Source: an uncultured Candidatus Saccharibacteria bacterium | GTDB taxonomy: Bacteria; Patescibacteriota; Saccharimonadia; Saccharimonadales; Saccharimonadaceae | Reading direction: 5' to 3' | Assembly: GCA_937981355.1 (NCBI GenBank) | Contig: CALJPD010000010.1 | Coordinates: 1 to 64,000 of the forward strand | DNA: 64,000 nucleotides | In this document: piece by piece, positions 49,509 to 59,313 of the stretch | Layout: each line of letters opens with the position of its first letter | How positions within the stretch are numbered: position 1 is the first letter of the stretch | The notes under the pieces: generated by a model | The model's database searches: none | What the model was told of the DNA's origin: nothing | Seen by the model: the letters and a program-made list of their open reading frames with translations, nothing else | Made by a program: the position numbers and the translations under genes

Positions 49509-51770
49509 CTAATAGAACTTCACATGGCGCTGCGGATTGGTGTTTTTGTTGGCACGGGGCGTTGGGTTGGTGGTAGTCGTATCGTCGCCCAGCTGGCCAT
49601 TGGAGTTATTACCCACGGTGAATACTTTGCGGTTGTTGGCATAGACCACTGTCGTGCCGTAGCCCGAACGCACATACGATGCCAAGTTACCCTGCGCGCC
49701 GAGCACCAACATCTGCTGCGGGGTAGGGTAAATGCCATTAGTACCACCACCGACATGCCCAATACCCAGCTGACCAGTGACATTACTGCCCGCACCAAAG
49801 ACGCGGCCATCGCTGGTGACAACGAAGGTGTTGCCATTCTTGGAATCGACCCCATTGGAGGTAGTCCATGACGACACCGCCTTGACACCAGGCGGGAGGA
49901 TAAATTTGACTGGGGTAGGGTTGTAAGCTTGACGTTTGTATGTATCGAAATTTGATGTATCAACATAGACACCATTACCGAGTGCACCATTGTTAAGGCC
50001 AAAGGTTTTCACTTCGCCATTAGCATAGACCATCGTCGCAAAGTACTGGTCTGTTGTAATATCGATGACACCACCAGAAGCAACCTGCTCCAGCGTCGGA
50101 TTGTATGGCGCATAGACCTTATGCGTATAATATTCGCAGGAATCCATCTTAGTGTCACCAGTTGCGCTATTTGCCTCAATTATACACAAACCTCGCCCGC
50201 CAATATCGGTACTATTGCTGAGGTAGACATAACTCCACGAATTTGTCGGATAGCGAAAGTCGAAACGTTTACCGCCAGACCACCAGGCACACCACCTCAT
50301 GCGCGTTTCCTCGCCATTATGCCCAGTCGCTTCGACACAGCGGTTTTGACTTGCGCCTGGGTTCGACTCGACTTGTAGGGCGTTATTCGTGCGATCAAAG
50401 TGCCACTTTTGGTTCGCAGCAGTACTCGAGCAATTTTCTGTCCGCAGGCTTGCTCCTACCGCTGCTAGACAGCGATTAGATACCCCGGCACGCAACCGAA
50501 AAGTCGGTACCCCCGCCTGGCCGTAGTTTGTCTTGCCAGCCGAGTAGACCGCTCCCGCGCTGTCGCGAATGTAGACGGTGTCGCCATCAAAGGCGAGCTG
50601 CACCGCCTTGGTCTTACCAGGCTTGCCAAAATCACCTAGGCGGACAGGTGCTCGCCGCTCATTGATGTCACCTTGAGCAAGCTGGCCAAACTCATTATTA
50701 CCCCAGCCATAGACCGCGCCGCTCTCGCCAATCGCATAGGCTGTTTGGCTATCCAGCGCCCAGGAATGAGCATCGGCCCGAATCTTCTCAGGGAAAGGTA
50801 CTCTAGTGGGTGTCTTGATCGTTGCTGCGGTCGAGTTGATGCCCGCTACGCCTTTTTCATTAAGACCAGCGGCATATACACGCCCCTGGGATGTCACGAC
50901 AAAGGTAACAATCCCTAGCGGAGCCACAAAGGTCGCGACATTATCAGTACTCGGCAAAGCAAACTGAACCGGGTTCGTCACCCACGCAACAGACTGACCC
51001 GGGTTGCCAATCTGCCCATGGTTATTGAGCCCCGCGCCCCACACCTCACCATTTTCCGTCAAAGCAAACATATTACGACCGTGAGAGAGAAAGTTAGTGT
51101 AGGTGCGCACAGCACGCTTATTAGCAGGGATATTAAACTGCTTAAGTGTGAGAGTATCGGTGGTTGAACCAACACCGAGCTGACCAAAACCATTGAACCC
51201 TGCCGAGCGCGGCCGACCAAACTCATCGATAACAGTAAAGAATGCACCACTCATCGCAAAGCCACCACCGGTTGCATAACCAAACGAGACACTATCGAGC
51301 AATGTACTGAGGCCCGCTTGACCCGCCAGGCGATACTCGTAGCTCTTCCACACTACGCCATCCGTCGTCCGAATAAGCTCCGTCCGGCCCACCGCCGTGA
51401 TACGCTGAATACTCCCTTCGCGGCGCTCTGGCTCACCCACTTCAAAGGTCGTGCGCACATTGCCATCCTGTTGAATATACTGGGTTCGCCCGGCTACTAC
51501 TGCGCCTTTGCAATCGGTGTTGGGTCGCAACTTCGCGCTATTAGACCACTGAGCAAGGTCGTTATTAAGCTCAAGGCATTTACTGGCAAGAACAACGCCA
51601 CTCTCGGCCGCCTCACGGGCTAAGCGCCGGTAGTGCTGGGCGTAGAGCCCCTCGCGAATCGCTGTCGATGCAGACGCCGCCACGAGGAGTAGCATCATTG
51701 CCACCACCGATGCCACGATCACTGTTGGCAGAGCAAACCCCGCGCTTGATCTATTTTTGTTCACTAGCAT
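49509..51770 (-). CDS. Prepilin-like surface protein with RCC1 propeller and ricin-type lectin domain
   Basis: A 753-aa protein. The N-terminus has a type III signal, basic residues then AGFALPTVIVASVVAMMLLL, as in type IV (minor) pilins, with Thr rather than Glu at position 5. Residues about 190-400 and 575-753 hold RCC1-type repeats (GFNGFGQLGVGS, GLNNHGQIG, GWGNNEFGQLAQGD, GAGSNVTGQLGIG, GNNSNGQLGDD), predicting a beta-propeller. Between them (about 435-565) is a ricin-B-like lectin region (NRCLAAVG, ENCSSTAANQKWHFD, RCVEATGHNG). It probably sits at or near a pilus tip and binds host glycans. A promoter (TTGCTT, 17 bp, TATTGT) ends 7 nt before the ATG at 51770. Confidence 0.8.
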   Translation of the reverse strand: MLVNKNRSSAGFALPTVIVASVVAMMLLLVAASASTAIREGLYAQHYRRLAREAAESGVVLASKCLELNNDLAQWSNSAKLRPNTDCKGAVVAGRTQYIQQDGNVRTTFEVGEPERREGSIQRITAVGRTELIRTTDGVVWKSYEYRLAGQAGLSTLLDSVSFGYATGGGFAMSGAFFTVIDEFGRPRSAGFNGFGQLGVGSTTDTLTLKQFNIPANKRAVRTYTNFLSHGRNMFALTENGEVWGAGLNNHGQIGNPGQSVAWVTNPVQFALPSTDNVATFVAPLGIVTFVVTSQGRVYAAGLNEKGVAGINSTAATIKTPTRVPFPEKIRADAHSWALDSQTAYAIGESGAVYGWGNNEFGQLAQGDINERRAPVRLGDFGKPGKTKAVQLAFDGDTVYIRDSAGAVYSAGKTNYGQAGVPTFRLRAGVSNRCLAAVGASLRTENCSSTAANQKWHFDRTNNALQVESNPGASQNRCVEATGHNGEETRMRWCAWWSGGKRFDFRYPTNSWSYVYLSNSTDIGGRGLCIIEANSATGDTKMDSCEYYTHKVYAPYNPTLEQVASGGVIDITTDQYFATMVYANGEVKTFGLNNGALGNGVYVDTSNFDTYKRQAYNPTPVKFILPPGVKAVSSWTTSNGVDSKNGNTFVVTSDGRVFGAGSNVTGQLGIGHVGGGTNGIYPTPQQMLVLGAQGNLASYVRSGYGTTVVYANNRKVFTVGNNSNGQLGDDTTTTNPTPRANKNTNPQRHVKFY

Positions 51771-52081
51771 TGCTTCTACAATAGCGTAGATTGCAACCGT
51801 AAGCAATATGCTGGTACAAAATTGTGCACAGTATAGTATACGTATGATAGGTTCTCATGTCTGAAGCTTACATAATTCTAAAATTAATCAACGTACACTC
51901 CACCGACGTGAAGTAGTAGATAGAAAGGTGCAGAGCAGATAAGTAGAGACTTGTTGTAATGCTCACGTTCACCACTACGAGAGGTAAGTCTACCAAGCAT
52001 GCGAGCTCTCATGATACTGAAAGATATGTACTTGAGAGAAGGGACGTGGAAGCGATTGGTATTTTGCGATGAGATTGCCTC
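51771..52081. other. Intergenic region without a gene
   Basis: About 310 bp between two minus-strand genes. It carries the minus-strand promoter of the prepilin/RCC1 gene at its left end. I see nothing else supportable. Confidence 0.5.
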
Positions 52082-53749
52082 TTACTGCGCCCCGATCTGC
52101 ACCACCTCACCACCCAACTTTTGCCGGAAGTAATTGTCGTGGCTGACATAGAGGATGGCACCAGTGTAGCGCTTCAGCGCCGCCTCGAGCTCTTCGATAC
52201 TGGGCAGGTCGAGGTGGTTGGTAGGCTCATCGAGAATGAGCAGCTGCGGCTCATTGGCTAGCATGCTAATAATCTGGAAGCGCGCCTTCTGCCCACCACT
52301 GAGGCGAGCAAGCGGCACATCGCGATCCGTCTCAGCAAAGAGGTAGTCACTCATCAGTTGGCGCAGCTTGGTCTGGCCGATTGGCAGCCCACGGTCGAGG
52401 TGCATCTGCTCAATGGCCTGAGCCAGTGTGAGGTCAAGATATGTCGAGGCAATCTCTTGCTCATACACGCCAATCCGAATATGGCTATCGAGCTGCAGCG
52501 AACCACTATAGACAATTGGCGTATCGCTACCTCTGTCTTGCACCAAATTTTGCGCGGCGAGCAGTTCTCGAATAAGCGTCGTCTTACCTGCGCCATTACG
52601 GCCACGCAGCTCCACAGCTTCACCCTCACGCAGGTCAATATTTACCCCCTCAAATAAGATCCGTTCGCCATAGCCCAGCGCCAAATCTCGCACCGCTACT
52701 AGCGTACGCTGGCTTCGCATTGCACCATCGCGCATACTGAGGCGAATCGTTCGCGCCTTAAACTTCTGGTAGCGATCAGCCATCTTATACTCCAGCTGTG
52801 CCACGTTGTCGCGATCAATCCAAAACGTCGGTTTCTCAATCTGCTCAAGCTCCTCAAGCTCGGCTATAGCCTGCTGCTCACGCTGCTTAAACTGTTTGAT
52901 AGTACCAGGATCGCGCGCTCGCTCCTTCAACCGGCGAAATTGCACTACCTTATCCTTCACATTAGCAATCCGCCGCTCGACCTGCTCGTACTCATGCATC
53001 GCGTTGCCCGTCGCCGAGGCATTTTGGCGCAGATAGGCATCATAGTTACCCCGGTAGCTCAGGGCCGTGCCGTCTTTTACCTCAACGATCCGATCCATCT
53101 CTGCCAGCACATCTCGGTCGTGGGTAATGACGAGCATTGCTTGTTTCGCGTCCTTGAGCCAGTCGACAAACTGCTTCTTAGCGACATAATCCATATGGTT
53201 CGTTGGCTCATCGATCAGTGCAAGGTCGGCCTGAGCGTGCATAATCTTCACCACCTCCACTAGGCGCTTCTGCCCACCGCTCAAACTCGCCAGATGTCGC
53301 TCACCATAGCCTGCCATTTGGAAGTTCTTTAGCTCCTCCGCCACTAGCTCCTCGATCTGGTAGAAGCCCTTTTGGCCAAAGCGCTCCAGCGCCGCGGTGT
53401 ATGCCTCGATTTTGGCCATGTCATCACCCATCGTCTCGGGGTAGGTAGTGATGATATGGCGCAGGCGCGCATATTCCGGCAGGCCACGCAAGATATACTC
53501 GAGCACTGTGATATCGCCGCTGTCGTGGTGCTCTTGGACCGTCGCTACCACCACACTGCCACGTTTGAAAATAATCGAGCCACTATAGTCATCATCTACC
53601 CCTGTTAGCATACCAAACAGTGTCGACTTACCAACACCATTACGCCCCACCAGGCCCACCTTCTCGCCATCATTCACACTAAACTTCACATCCGTCATCA
53701 GCGTCTTCGCTCCAAACGACTTCTCGGTAATAGCAATATCGGCAATCAT
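52082..53749 (-). CDS. ABC-F family ATPase (translation/ribosome protection type)
   Basis: A 555-aa protein with two ABC ATPase domains and no membrane part. First domain: Walker A GLVGRNGVGKSTL, signature LSGGQKRLVEV, Walker B ALIDEPTNHMD. Second: RGRNGAGKTTLIREL, LSGGQKARFQI, LLILDEPTNHLD. Between them lies the charged linker (about residues 240-310) typical of ABC-F factors that act at the ribosomal E site. The start at 53749 is preceded by TATAAT and 7 nt (leaderless); longer frames run through that promoter. It could be a housekeeping factor or give antibiotic tolerance. Confidence 0.93.
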   Translation of the reverse strand: MIADIAITEKSFGAKTLMTDVKFSVNDGEKVGLVGRNGVGKSTLFGMLTGVDDDYSGSIIFKRGSVVVATVQEHHDSGDITVLEYILRGLPEYARLRHIITTYPETMGDDMAKIEAYTAALERFGQKGFYQIEELVAEELKNFQMAGYGERHLASLSGGQKRLVEVVKIMHAQADLALIDEPTNHMDYVAKKQFVDWLKDAKQAMLVITHDRDVLAEMDRIVEVKDGTALSYRGNYDAYLRQNASATGNAMHEYEQVERRIANVKDKVVQFRRLKERARDPGTIKQFKQREQQAIAELEELEQIEKPTFWIDRDNVAQLEYKMADRYQKFKARTIRLSMRDGAMRSQRTLVAVRDLALGYGERILFEGVNIDLREGEAVELRGRNGAGKTTLIRELLAAQNLVQDRGSDTPIVYSGSLQLDSHIRIGVYEQEIASTYLDLTLAQAIEQMHLDRGLPIGQTKLRQLMSDYLFAETDRDVPLARLSGGQKARFQIISMLANEPQLLILDEPTNHLDLPSIEELEAALKRYTGAILYVSHDNYFRQKLGGEVVQIGAQ

Positions 53750-53911
53750 AGGGGATATTATAGCATGGCGAATTATATCCTTTGCGGGCAGGGGAGTGAG
53801 TTGAGCACTCCGCATTATTATTCTGTTATTTTTACGACACTCTTTCCATACATTTAGCGCTATAATGATCTGCAGACACGCTAGAAAATAACAGAAAGGA
53901 TTATTTGTATT

Positions 53912-54307
53912 ATGAAGGGCGAGCAACTCGCTTTTGTTAAAGATGACGGCATTACGCTCGCAGATTGCGACAATGTTGTCACATCCTACGGTTTGCAAAC
54001 AGCACTCTTTCCGCGCAATATCCCCTCGCGCGAGATAGCGTGGCATTCGTCAGATAAGCTGCAATTTATGGCAACGAACGAAATGCTCGACGAGGCCAAT
54101 ATTCATTTTACGCAAGAAGAGCAAGCGACACTATCTAAATTCATTGATCCGATTGCTGATGTTGATAAACTTATGGCAAGCGAGCTTGCTCAAGAATGTT
54201 TGCTCATCAAGCGAGAGCAGGGGACGCTGGGTGATATGATACAGCTTATCGAGGCAACCCTCGCGGCAGATAGCAAAACCCACACCGGTATTTTCTTAGC
54301 AGAGTAG
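53912..54307 (+). CDS. Hypothetical protein, 131 aa
   Basis: A soluble acidic protein with a beta-rich N-terminus (KGEQLAFVKDDGITLADCDNVV) and a helical C-terminus (TQEEQATLSKFIDPIADVDKLMASELAQECLL). No family recognised. SD AGAAAGGA lies about 14 nt before the ATG. It may share a transcript with smpB, 91 nt downstream, but smpB has its own -10. Confidence 0.6.
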   Translation: MKGEQLAFVKDDGITLADCDNVVTSYGLQTALFPRNIPSREIAWHSSDKLQFMATNEMLDEANIHFTQEEQATLSKFIDPIADVDKLMASELAQECLLIKREQGTLGDMIQLIEATLAADSKTHTGIFLAE

Positions 54308-54398
54308 CCCACCGATCTCTCATATATTCACAAGCAACTAGTAGCAAGCACTTCAGAGGCTACAATATCCATCGCATCTGCTACAATAGAAGAGACGT

Positions 54399-54878
54399 AT
54401 GAGCAAATCACATACTACTAAGCCACCAGTACCATCTATTGTCAACCGCCGTGCGCGGTTTGATTATGAGCTGAGCGACGACATAGTGGTTGGCATGAGC
54501 CTGACCGGCCTAGAGGTCCGCGCTGCCCGCGAGGGCCACGTGCAACTCAAGGGGGCATATGTAACGATTCGCAATAACGAGCTGTGGCTCAATAATGCCA
54601 GCTTCTCACTGCGTCACAACGAGCAGGGCCAACCAAATGCCCGAACAGTCAGCACTAGTGCACGTAAGCTCCTGGCAAAGCGGCGGCAGATCGAGCAACT
54701 CGCTGCTCGCAAGAAGGACGGCTATACCATCGTCCCCACGAAGCTCCTTACTAGTGGCCGTTACATTAAGCTCGTCATTGCCCTCGGTAAGGGTAAGAAA
54801 CGCTACGACAAGCGCGAAACCATCAAACGCCGCGATGTGGAGCGAGAGCAGCGACGAGCAGTGCGGCGTAGCCTATAA
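54399..54878 (+). CDS. smpB: SsrA-binding protein SmpB
   Basis: Partner of tmRNA in rescuing stalled ribosomes. Seen: NRRARFDYELSDDIVVGMSLTGLEVRAAREG, LKGAYVTIRNNELWL, then RKLLAKRRQIEQL and ALGKGKKRYDKRE, all typical. It is 159 aa with the basic C-terminal tail that reads the mRNA channel. TACAAT lies 11 nt before the ATG, so only a few leader nucleotides are expected. No tmRNA gene is seen in this window. Confidence 0.97.
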   Translation: MSKSHTTKPPVPSIVNRRARFDYELSDDIVVGMSLTGLEVRAAREGHVQLKGAYVTIRNNELWLNNASFSLRHNEQGQPNARTVSTSARKLLAKRRQIEQLAARKKDGYTIVPTKLLTSGRYIKLVIALGKGKKRYDKRETIKRRDVEREQRRAVRRSL

Positions 54879-54937
54879 GTTTATTTGGTGTTGATATTTC
54901 AAAATTTCTATTGTTTATATGCTATACTGTAGTAGTT

Positions 54938-55696
54938 ATGCCAAATAAATCGGTTCGCTCTAATTCAATTAGTGTTGTTATTCCTGTATTTAACGAACAG
55001 AAAAACATCAAAGAATGCCTCACCGCATTATTACCTCAGCTTTCAGAAAAAGATGAAGTTATCATTGTCGACAACAACTCTACGGATGAAAGTGTTGCCA
55101 TTATTAAAGGGTTTCACAACCCCCAAGTTCGTATTATTTATGAAACAAAACAAGGTATAACCCATGCAAGGACATGCGGTTTTAATGCTGCAAAGAACCC
55201 CATTATAGCACGCATAGACGCCGACACTGTAGTGAGCCACAATTGGCTCTCTATAGTTCGTCAGAAGTTATCGAACGACACATCAGTCAACGCACTTTGT
55301 GGTGCAGTTGCCATTAAAGAGCTATCTCCTCGTGGCCGTTTTTGGTTTCAGTGGGGAACAAGAATATTTCGCGCTTGGCACGAACGAAGCTTACAAGTAA
55401 AACCCATCATGTATGGTCATAATTCCGCACTCACAAAGAGCTTATGGCAGAACATTAACAGTAAAATGGATCTTGGAGACAGTAGTATCAGTGAAGATCT
55501 CGACATCACTCTCGCCTGCATCGTGTATGGTAAGGTAAAGTATGAACCAACTCTACTAGTAAAAAGCTGTGTATTGCGTACAATGAGCTCAATTGAGAAG
55601 CTACACAGGTATTATATTACTGACGGATATACACTTAATAAATACCAAATTGGCAACAAGAAGCGATGGAGTACACCGACTATCCGAAAGACATAA
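54938..55696 (+). CDS. Family 2 glycosyltransferase
   Basis: A 252-aa cytoplasmic GT-A enzyme: ISVVIPVFNEQKNIKECL, then VDNNSTDESV and ARIDADTVVSHNW (DxD-like metal site), with a late SEDLDITLACIV corresponding to the catalytic-base region. It probably adds a sugar to a lipid or surface polymer; donor and acceptor are unknown. TATACT lies 9 nt before the ATG. Codon use is clearly more AT-rich than flanking genes, matching the hydrolase/glycosyltransferase pair at 57-59 kb. Confidence 0.9.
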   Translation: MPNKSVRSNSISVVIPVFNEQKNIKECLTALLPQLSEKDEVIIVDNNSTDESVAIIKGFHNPQVRIIYETKQGITHARTCGFNAAKNPIIARIDADTVVSHNWLSIVRQKLSNDTSVNALCGAVAIKELSPRGRFWFQWGTRIFRAWHERSLQVKPIMYGHNSALTKSLWQNINSKMDLGDSSISEDLDITLACIVYGKVKYEPTLLVKSCVLRTMSSIEKLHRYYITDGYTLNKYQIGNKKRWSTPTIRKT

Positions 55697-55783
55697 TCAG
55701 CAGTAAAAATTAAGCCAAACAGTGTAGTAGCAATTCTTTCTCAGTGTCCATCTACACGCCCATATACGATCAAAAGGCCCGTA

Positions 55784-57049
55784 TCAGACTATCCTACCCA
55801 GCGCCTCGTGGCTAGCAATCAGCGACTCATACAGCGCCGCGACCTTCTTTGCCATTGCTACAGAATCAAACTGACGCGCTACCCTCAGCGAGCCACGAGA
55901 CAATTGCTCAAGTTTATCGGGGTGAGCAAAGAGATCAGTAAAGACCTTGGCAAAGTCCTCACCCTCAATCCCATCGGTCAGGATGGCATTTTTCTTAGTC
56001 AGCCCCTCAGTCATGCGCTCATCACAATAGACGATTGGCAGGCCGCTCGATGCTGCCTCGAGGAAGGTCATCGGTTGGTTATCGAAGTGATACGATGCAA
56101 GCGAGAAGATATCCGCCTGCTTAAGCAAGGCCGCTACTGCATCACTCGACTGCATACCTGTAAAAATTACCCGCTCTGCCACGCCAAGTCGCTCGGCACA
56201 GGCGCGCAGCTCTGTCTCGTATGGACCACCGCCGACTAGCACGAGCTTCACGTTCTCGTCTGGAATATGCGGCAGAGCTTCGACAAGTGCCTGCTGGCGC
56301 TTCTCAGGACTCAGACGCGCCACCGAGATAATAAATTTATCGTTCGGGCCTTTCGTGATAGGCGAATCCGCCGCCGAAGCATCGTGATAACGCTGAGTGT
56401 TGATACCATTCGGGAAGACATGACACGGTGTCGTTAGACCGCCATCCTCCACCAGTATCTTGGCCAGGTGCTGCGATGGTGATATGCAAGCATCACACTG
56501 GTTAGCAAACGCCGCAGTAAGACGCCACCCCTGACGAGACAACATCTCGCGGATTGCACTCTTACCCATACCATGGAGCTGCTCACGCGAGGTGACTGGC
56601 AATATCGGCTTCGTCCGGAAGACAACAGGAAAGGCGACCGAGAGCGCAATCACCCCAGCCGTCACCATAAACGGATAGTCGTCGATCAGCTCGCTATAGA
56701 GCGTGTGGATCGTCGTGACATGGGGAATCCGCTGCCGCTTGGCTACACTGTGGGCTAGCACACCCATATAGAATTGCATTTGGCTGTGGACGATGTCGAA
56801 CTGGTAGTTATCCAGCTTCTTGGCTAGGCCAGGGTAGATGACGGCCGTCTCGCGCTTATCAAAGACGTAATTCTTCGATGATGGCAGGCGAATGACATGG
56901 TCATCGTGATCGTCATAGCCTTCGCACTTTGGCGCAACAATATAGACCTCATGGCCCAGCACCTCAAGTGCCTGCCTCAAATTGACCGTAGACGTTGCCA
57001 CGCCATGGACTGATGGCAAATAGTCATCAATAAAGATTCCAATTTTCAT
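55784..57049 (-). CDS. Family 4 glycosyltransferase
   Basis: A 421-aa GT-B enzyme: MKIGIFIDDYLPSVHGVATST at the start, FIISVARLSPEKRQQALVEAL, then VLVGGGPYETELR and the EX7E region FLEAASSGLPIVYCDE. The start matches lipid-directed mannosyl- or glucosyl-transferases (PimB/MgtA-like). TATAAT lies 9 nt before this ATG; a longer in-frame start at 57070 would precede the promoter. It probably builds cell-envelope glycolipid. Confidence 0.92.
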   Translation of the reverse strand: MKIGIFIDDYLPSVHGVATSTVNLRQALEVLGHEVYIVAPKCEGYDDHDDHVIRLPSSKNYVFDKRETAVIYPGLAKKLDNYQFDIVHSQMQFYMGVLAHSVAKRQRIPHVTTIHTLYSELIDDYPFMVTAGVIALSVAFPVVFRTKPILPVTSREQLHGMGKSAIREMLSRQGWRLTAAFANQCDACISPSQHLAKILVEDGGLTTPCHVFPNGINTQRYHDASAADSPITKGPNDKFIISVARLSPEKRQQALVEALPHIPDENVKLVLVGGGPYETELRACAERLGVAERVIFTGMQSSDAVAALLKQADIFSLASYHFDNQPMTFLEAASSGLPIVYCDERMTEGLTKKNAILTDGIEGEDFAKVFTDLFAHPDKLEQLSRGSLRVARQFDSVAMAKKVAALYESLIASHEALGRIV

Positions 57050-57142
57050 ACTTATGCCATTATACAGCAACGGAGAACAGCTAGCAAATGTAAAACTGTT
57101 TTAAGGGAATAATGTTAGTAGCTTGAGTAGCTACCTAGCTAC

Positions 57143-57997
57143 TTAGTTGAAAATCTTAACGATCTCTGCAATGCCTTCAATATGAACAAGGTGACCACAC
57201 TGTGCAATTTCAATAATGCGCAGCTTTGCAGCCCACTTTTGAAGATAATTCATCGCTCGCTTACCAGCAAGACGATCTGTATCGCCATAAACAACCACAA
57301 CCTGGCTCAGTAGGTAGCGAGGTAGTGGTTTACTAAATGGGTTACTACGTAAATTAGCTTTCATTAGCACCATTTCAGCATACTGATGACGTACTCGCGG
57401 CCCTTCAGTCGCAATACACTCGGCAACAATCTGTCTATAATCAAATTGATCGTGTCGCGCTAAGAGAAAATTAGTTCGGAAACCTAACAACAAACGATTG
57501 GTGTAGTATATCCGTCGAGCAATAATATCAGGAGTGCACGCAAATACTCGATCAATTACCTGCAAAATAGGGTGAAACACTGGAATTGGCGCACTTAAGA
57601 TAATACGTGTTGTCAACGAGATCTGATACATTTGTATGTAAGCTAATACAACACTTGACCCAAACGAATTACCAACTATAATAGCAGGGTTTGGACACAC
57701 CAGTTGTAATGTTTCATGAAGCCAGTCAGCAAGATCATTCATATTTCGTACAGGAATGGTTGATGAACCTCCATGCCCTGGAAGGTCAAGCACAACAACT
57801 CGCCAGCCATGCTTGCGATAAGCGTCTGCTAAGAGTAACATAGAGTAACTCGTCCCTGTTAGACCGTGAATAATAACACATGTTTGTTTGATATTGTGTT
57901 GAGCCTCGCGGTATGCAACTATTTTGCCATTTGATAAATGAGCCACTCTTTGGCAAAAACGCGAGCTAGCTTCTCGTAGTACACTATTCTCTATCAT
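57143..57997 (-). CDS. Alpha/beta hydrolase
   Basis: A 284-aa hydrolase: oxyanion-loop HGLTGTSYS, VLDLPGHGGS, nucleophile elbow GNSFGSS, an acid in VVVYGDTDRLAG and a late catalytic histidine in CGHLVHIEG. The triad Ser-Asp-His is complete. The substrate is unknown; the neighbour suggests an ester or lipid in envelope metabolism. It overlaps the upstream glycosyltransferase by 14 nt, so the two are coupled. AT-rich codons. Confidence 0.88.
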   Translation of the reverse strand: MIENSVLREASSRFCQRVAHLSNGKIVAYREAQHNIKQTCVIIHGLTGTSYSMLLLADAYRKHGWRVVVLDLPGHGGSSTIPVRNMNDLADWLHETLQLVCPNPAIIVGNSFGSSVVLAYIQMYQISLTTRIILSAPIPVFHPILQVIDRVFACTPDIIARRIYYTNRLLLGFRTNFLLARHDQFDYRQIVAECIATEGPRVRHQYAEMVLMKANLRSNPFSKPLPRYLLSQVVVVYGDTDRLAGKRAMNYLQKWAAKLRIIEIAQCGHLVHIEGIAEIVKIFN

Positions 57998-59162
57998 AAA
58001 TCAGTTTCCGATATACTGCACGATATTGACTAATAGTATAATCATGAGAGTGATGCTCTATAACCCACTGCCGAGCGTGTTGACCTATTTTATGACGCAA
58101 ATTTTGATCTTGCAGGAGAATTTCTAATTTGCTTGCAAGATCACTTATGTCAGGATAATGGAAACCAAGGCCGTTTTTCCCATCATCTAGTAACTCAGGT
58201 AGAGCTACTTGATCTGCCACCACTACTGGCGTTTCACACAATAAAGCTTCGAGCGCAGCTATACATTGCAATTCTGCAGGGCTCGGCATGACAAATACAT
58301 CAGCCCGCCACAACAAAGCGCGCTTTTCGTCGTCAGTCACATAACCAGTGAAAATACAAGCATCACCTAAATCAGAGGCTCGCTGCTTCAGTGATTCCAT
58401 ATTAACTCCTTTTCCTACAATGACGAGTTGTACGTCATCTCGGTTAAGCCGTTTCATTGCATCTATTAGTAGGTCAACTCGCTTTTCGCCATCAAGCCTT
58501 CCTACATAAATAACCATTAGCCTTTGATTGTCTAGCTTAAATCTCTTCAAATTTGCTGTTTTAGTGTGTTGCTCCAAAGGGTATAGCCTTACATTTATAC
58601 CATTTGATATCGCCATAGTAGGCACTGTAATACCTTTCACATGATTGAGAGCCGCTTGTGTTGGCGCTGTCACCAAGTCTGTTCTATTAAGATAATTTAC
58701 TGTATACCGTTCAGCTTTTTGACCAAGCCACCGAGCAAAACTTTTCCATTTTATGTTCATCACAAGGTTTAATGCAATGGCGTGACCAGTTGCAATAACC
58801 GGGATATGATATCTACGAGCTTGACGTAAAACAGCCATATGAAGCCAAGTTGACGGAATAAGCATATGAACAATATCTGGACGGTATTGATAAAAATAAC
58901 GTTTTACTGCATAAGCAGGTAATACTGTCATTCTATTGTTTTCTCTATTAACAAACGATTTTACAGCAGGTAGTCTGATCACAGTAGCACCATTTATCTC
59001 GTCAATCTCCTGGTAGCTACCATAAAGAAAGCCTTTTGGCGACCCTGTTATGACTGTCACTTCATCTCCATGCGCTATAAGTCCAGATATAAGTGTGTCG
59101 ACAGCCGCTTGGACGCCACCGACGCCTGGGCGATATACTTCTGTTACGATAAGAACTTTCAT
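57984..59162 (-). CDS. Family 4 glycosyltransferase
   Basis: A 392-aa GT-B enzyme: MKVLIVTEVYRPGVGGVQAAV, MVIYVGRLDGEKRVDLLIDAM, LVIVGKGVNMESLK and the EX7E region AALEALLCETPVVVAD. Related in layout to the 55784 gene but diverged and more AT-rich, so it is probably not a recent duplicate. TACAAT lies close upstream of the ATG (3 nt), so the start or promoter call is approximate. It is coupled to the hydrolase downstream. Confidence 0.9.
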   Translation of the reverse strand: MKVLIVTEVYRPGVGGVQAAVDTLISGLIAHGDEVTVITGSPKGFLYGSYQEIDEINGATVIRLPAVKSFVNRENNRMTVLPAYAVKRYFYQYRPDIVHMLIPSTWLHMAVLRQARRYHIPVIATGHAIALNLVMNIKWKSFARWLGQKAERYTVNYLNRTDLVTAPTQAALNHVKGITVPTMAISNGINVRLYPLEQHTKTANLKRFKLDNQRLMVIYVGRLDGEKRVDLLIDAMKRLNRDDVQLVIVGKGVNMESLKQRASDLGDACIFTGYVTDDEKRALLWRADVFVMPSPAELQCIAALEALLCETPVVVADQVALPELLDDGKNGLGFHYPDISDLASKLEILLQDQNLRHKIGQHARQWVIEHHSHDYTISQYRAVYRKLIYDRE

Positions 59163-59313
59163 ACCATTGTAGATTAACACACGGCACAATATTTTTCCAT
59201 AAGTGAGCAAGCTCGTTCCGTCAAGTATAAAATATCTACATCATCCATATATAATTGCTTTGTTTGATACTTAGCTATCGATACATAAGGCAGCACCATG
59301 CTATACTACCCCT

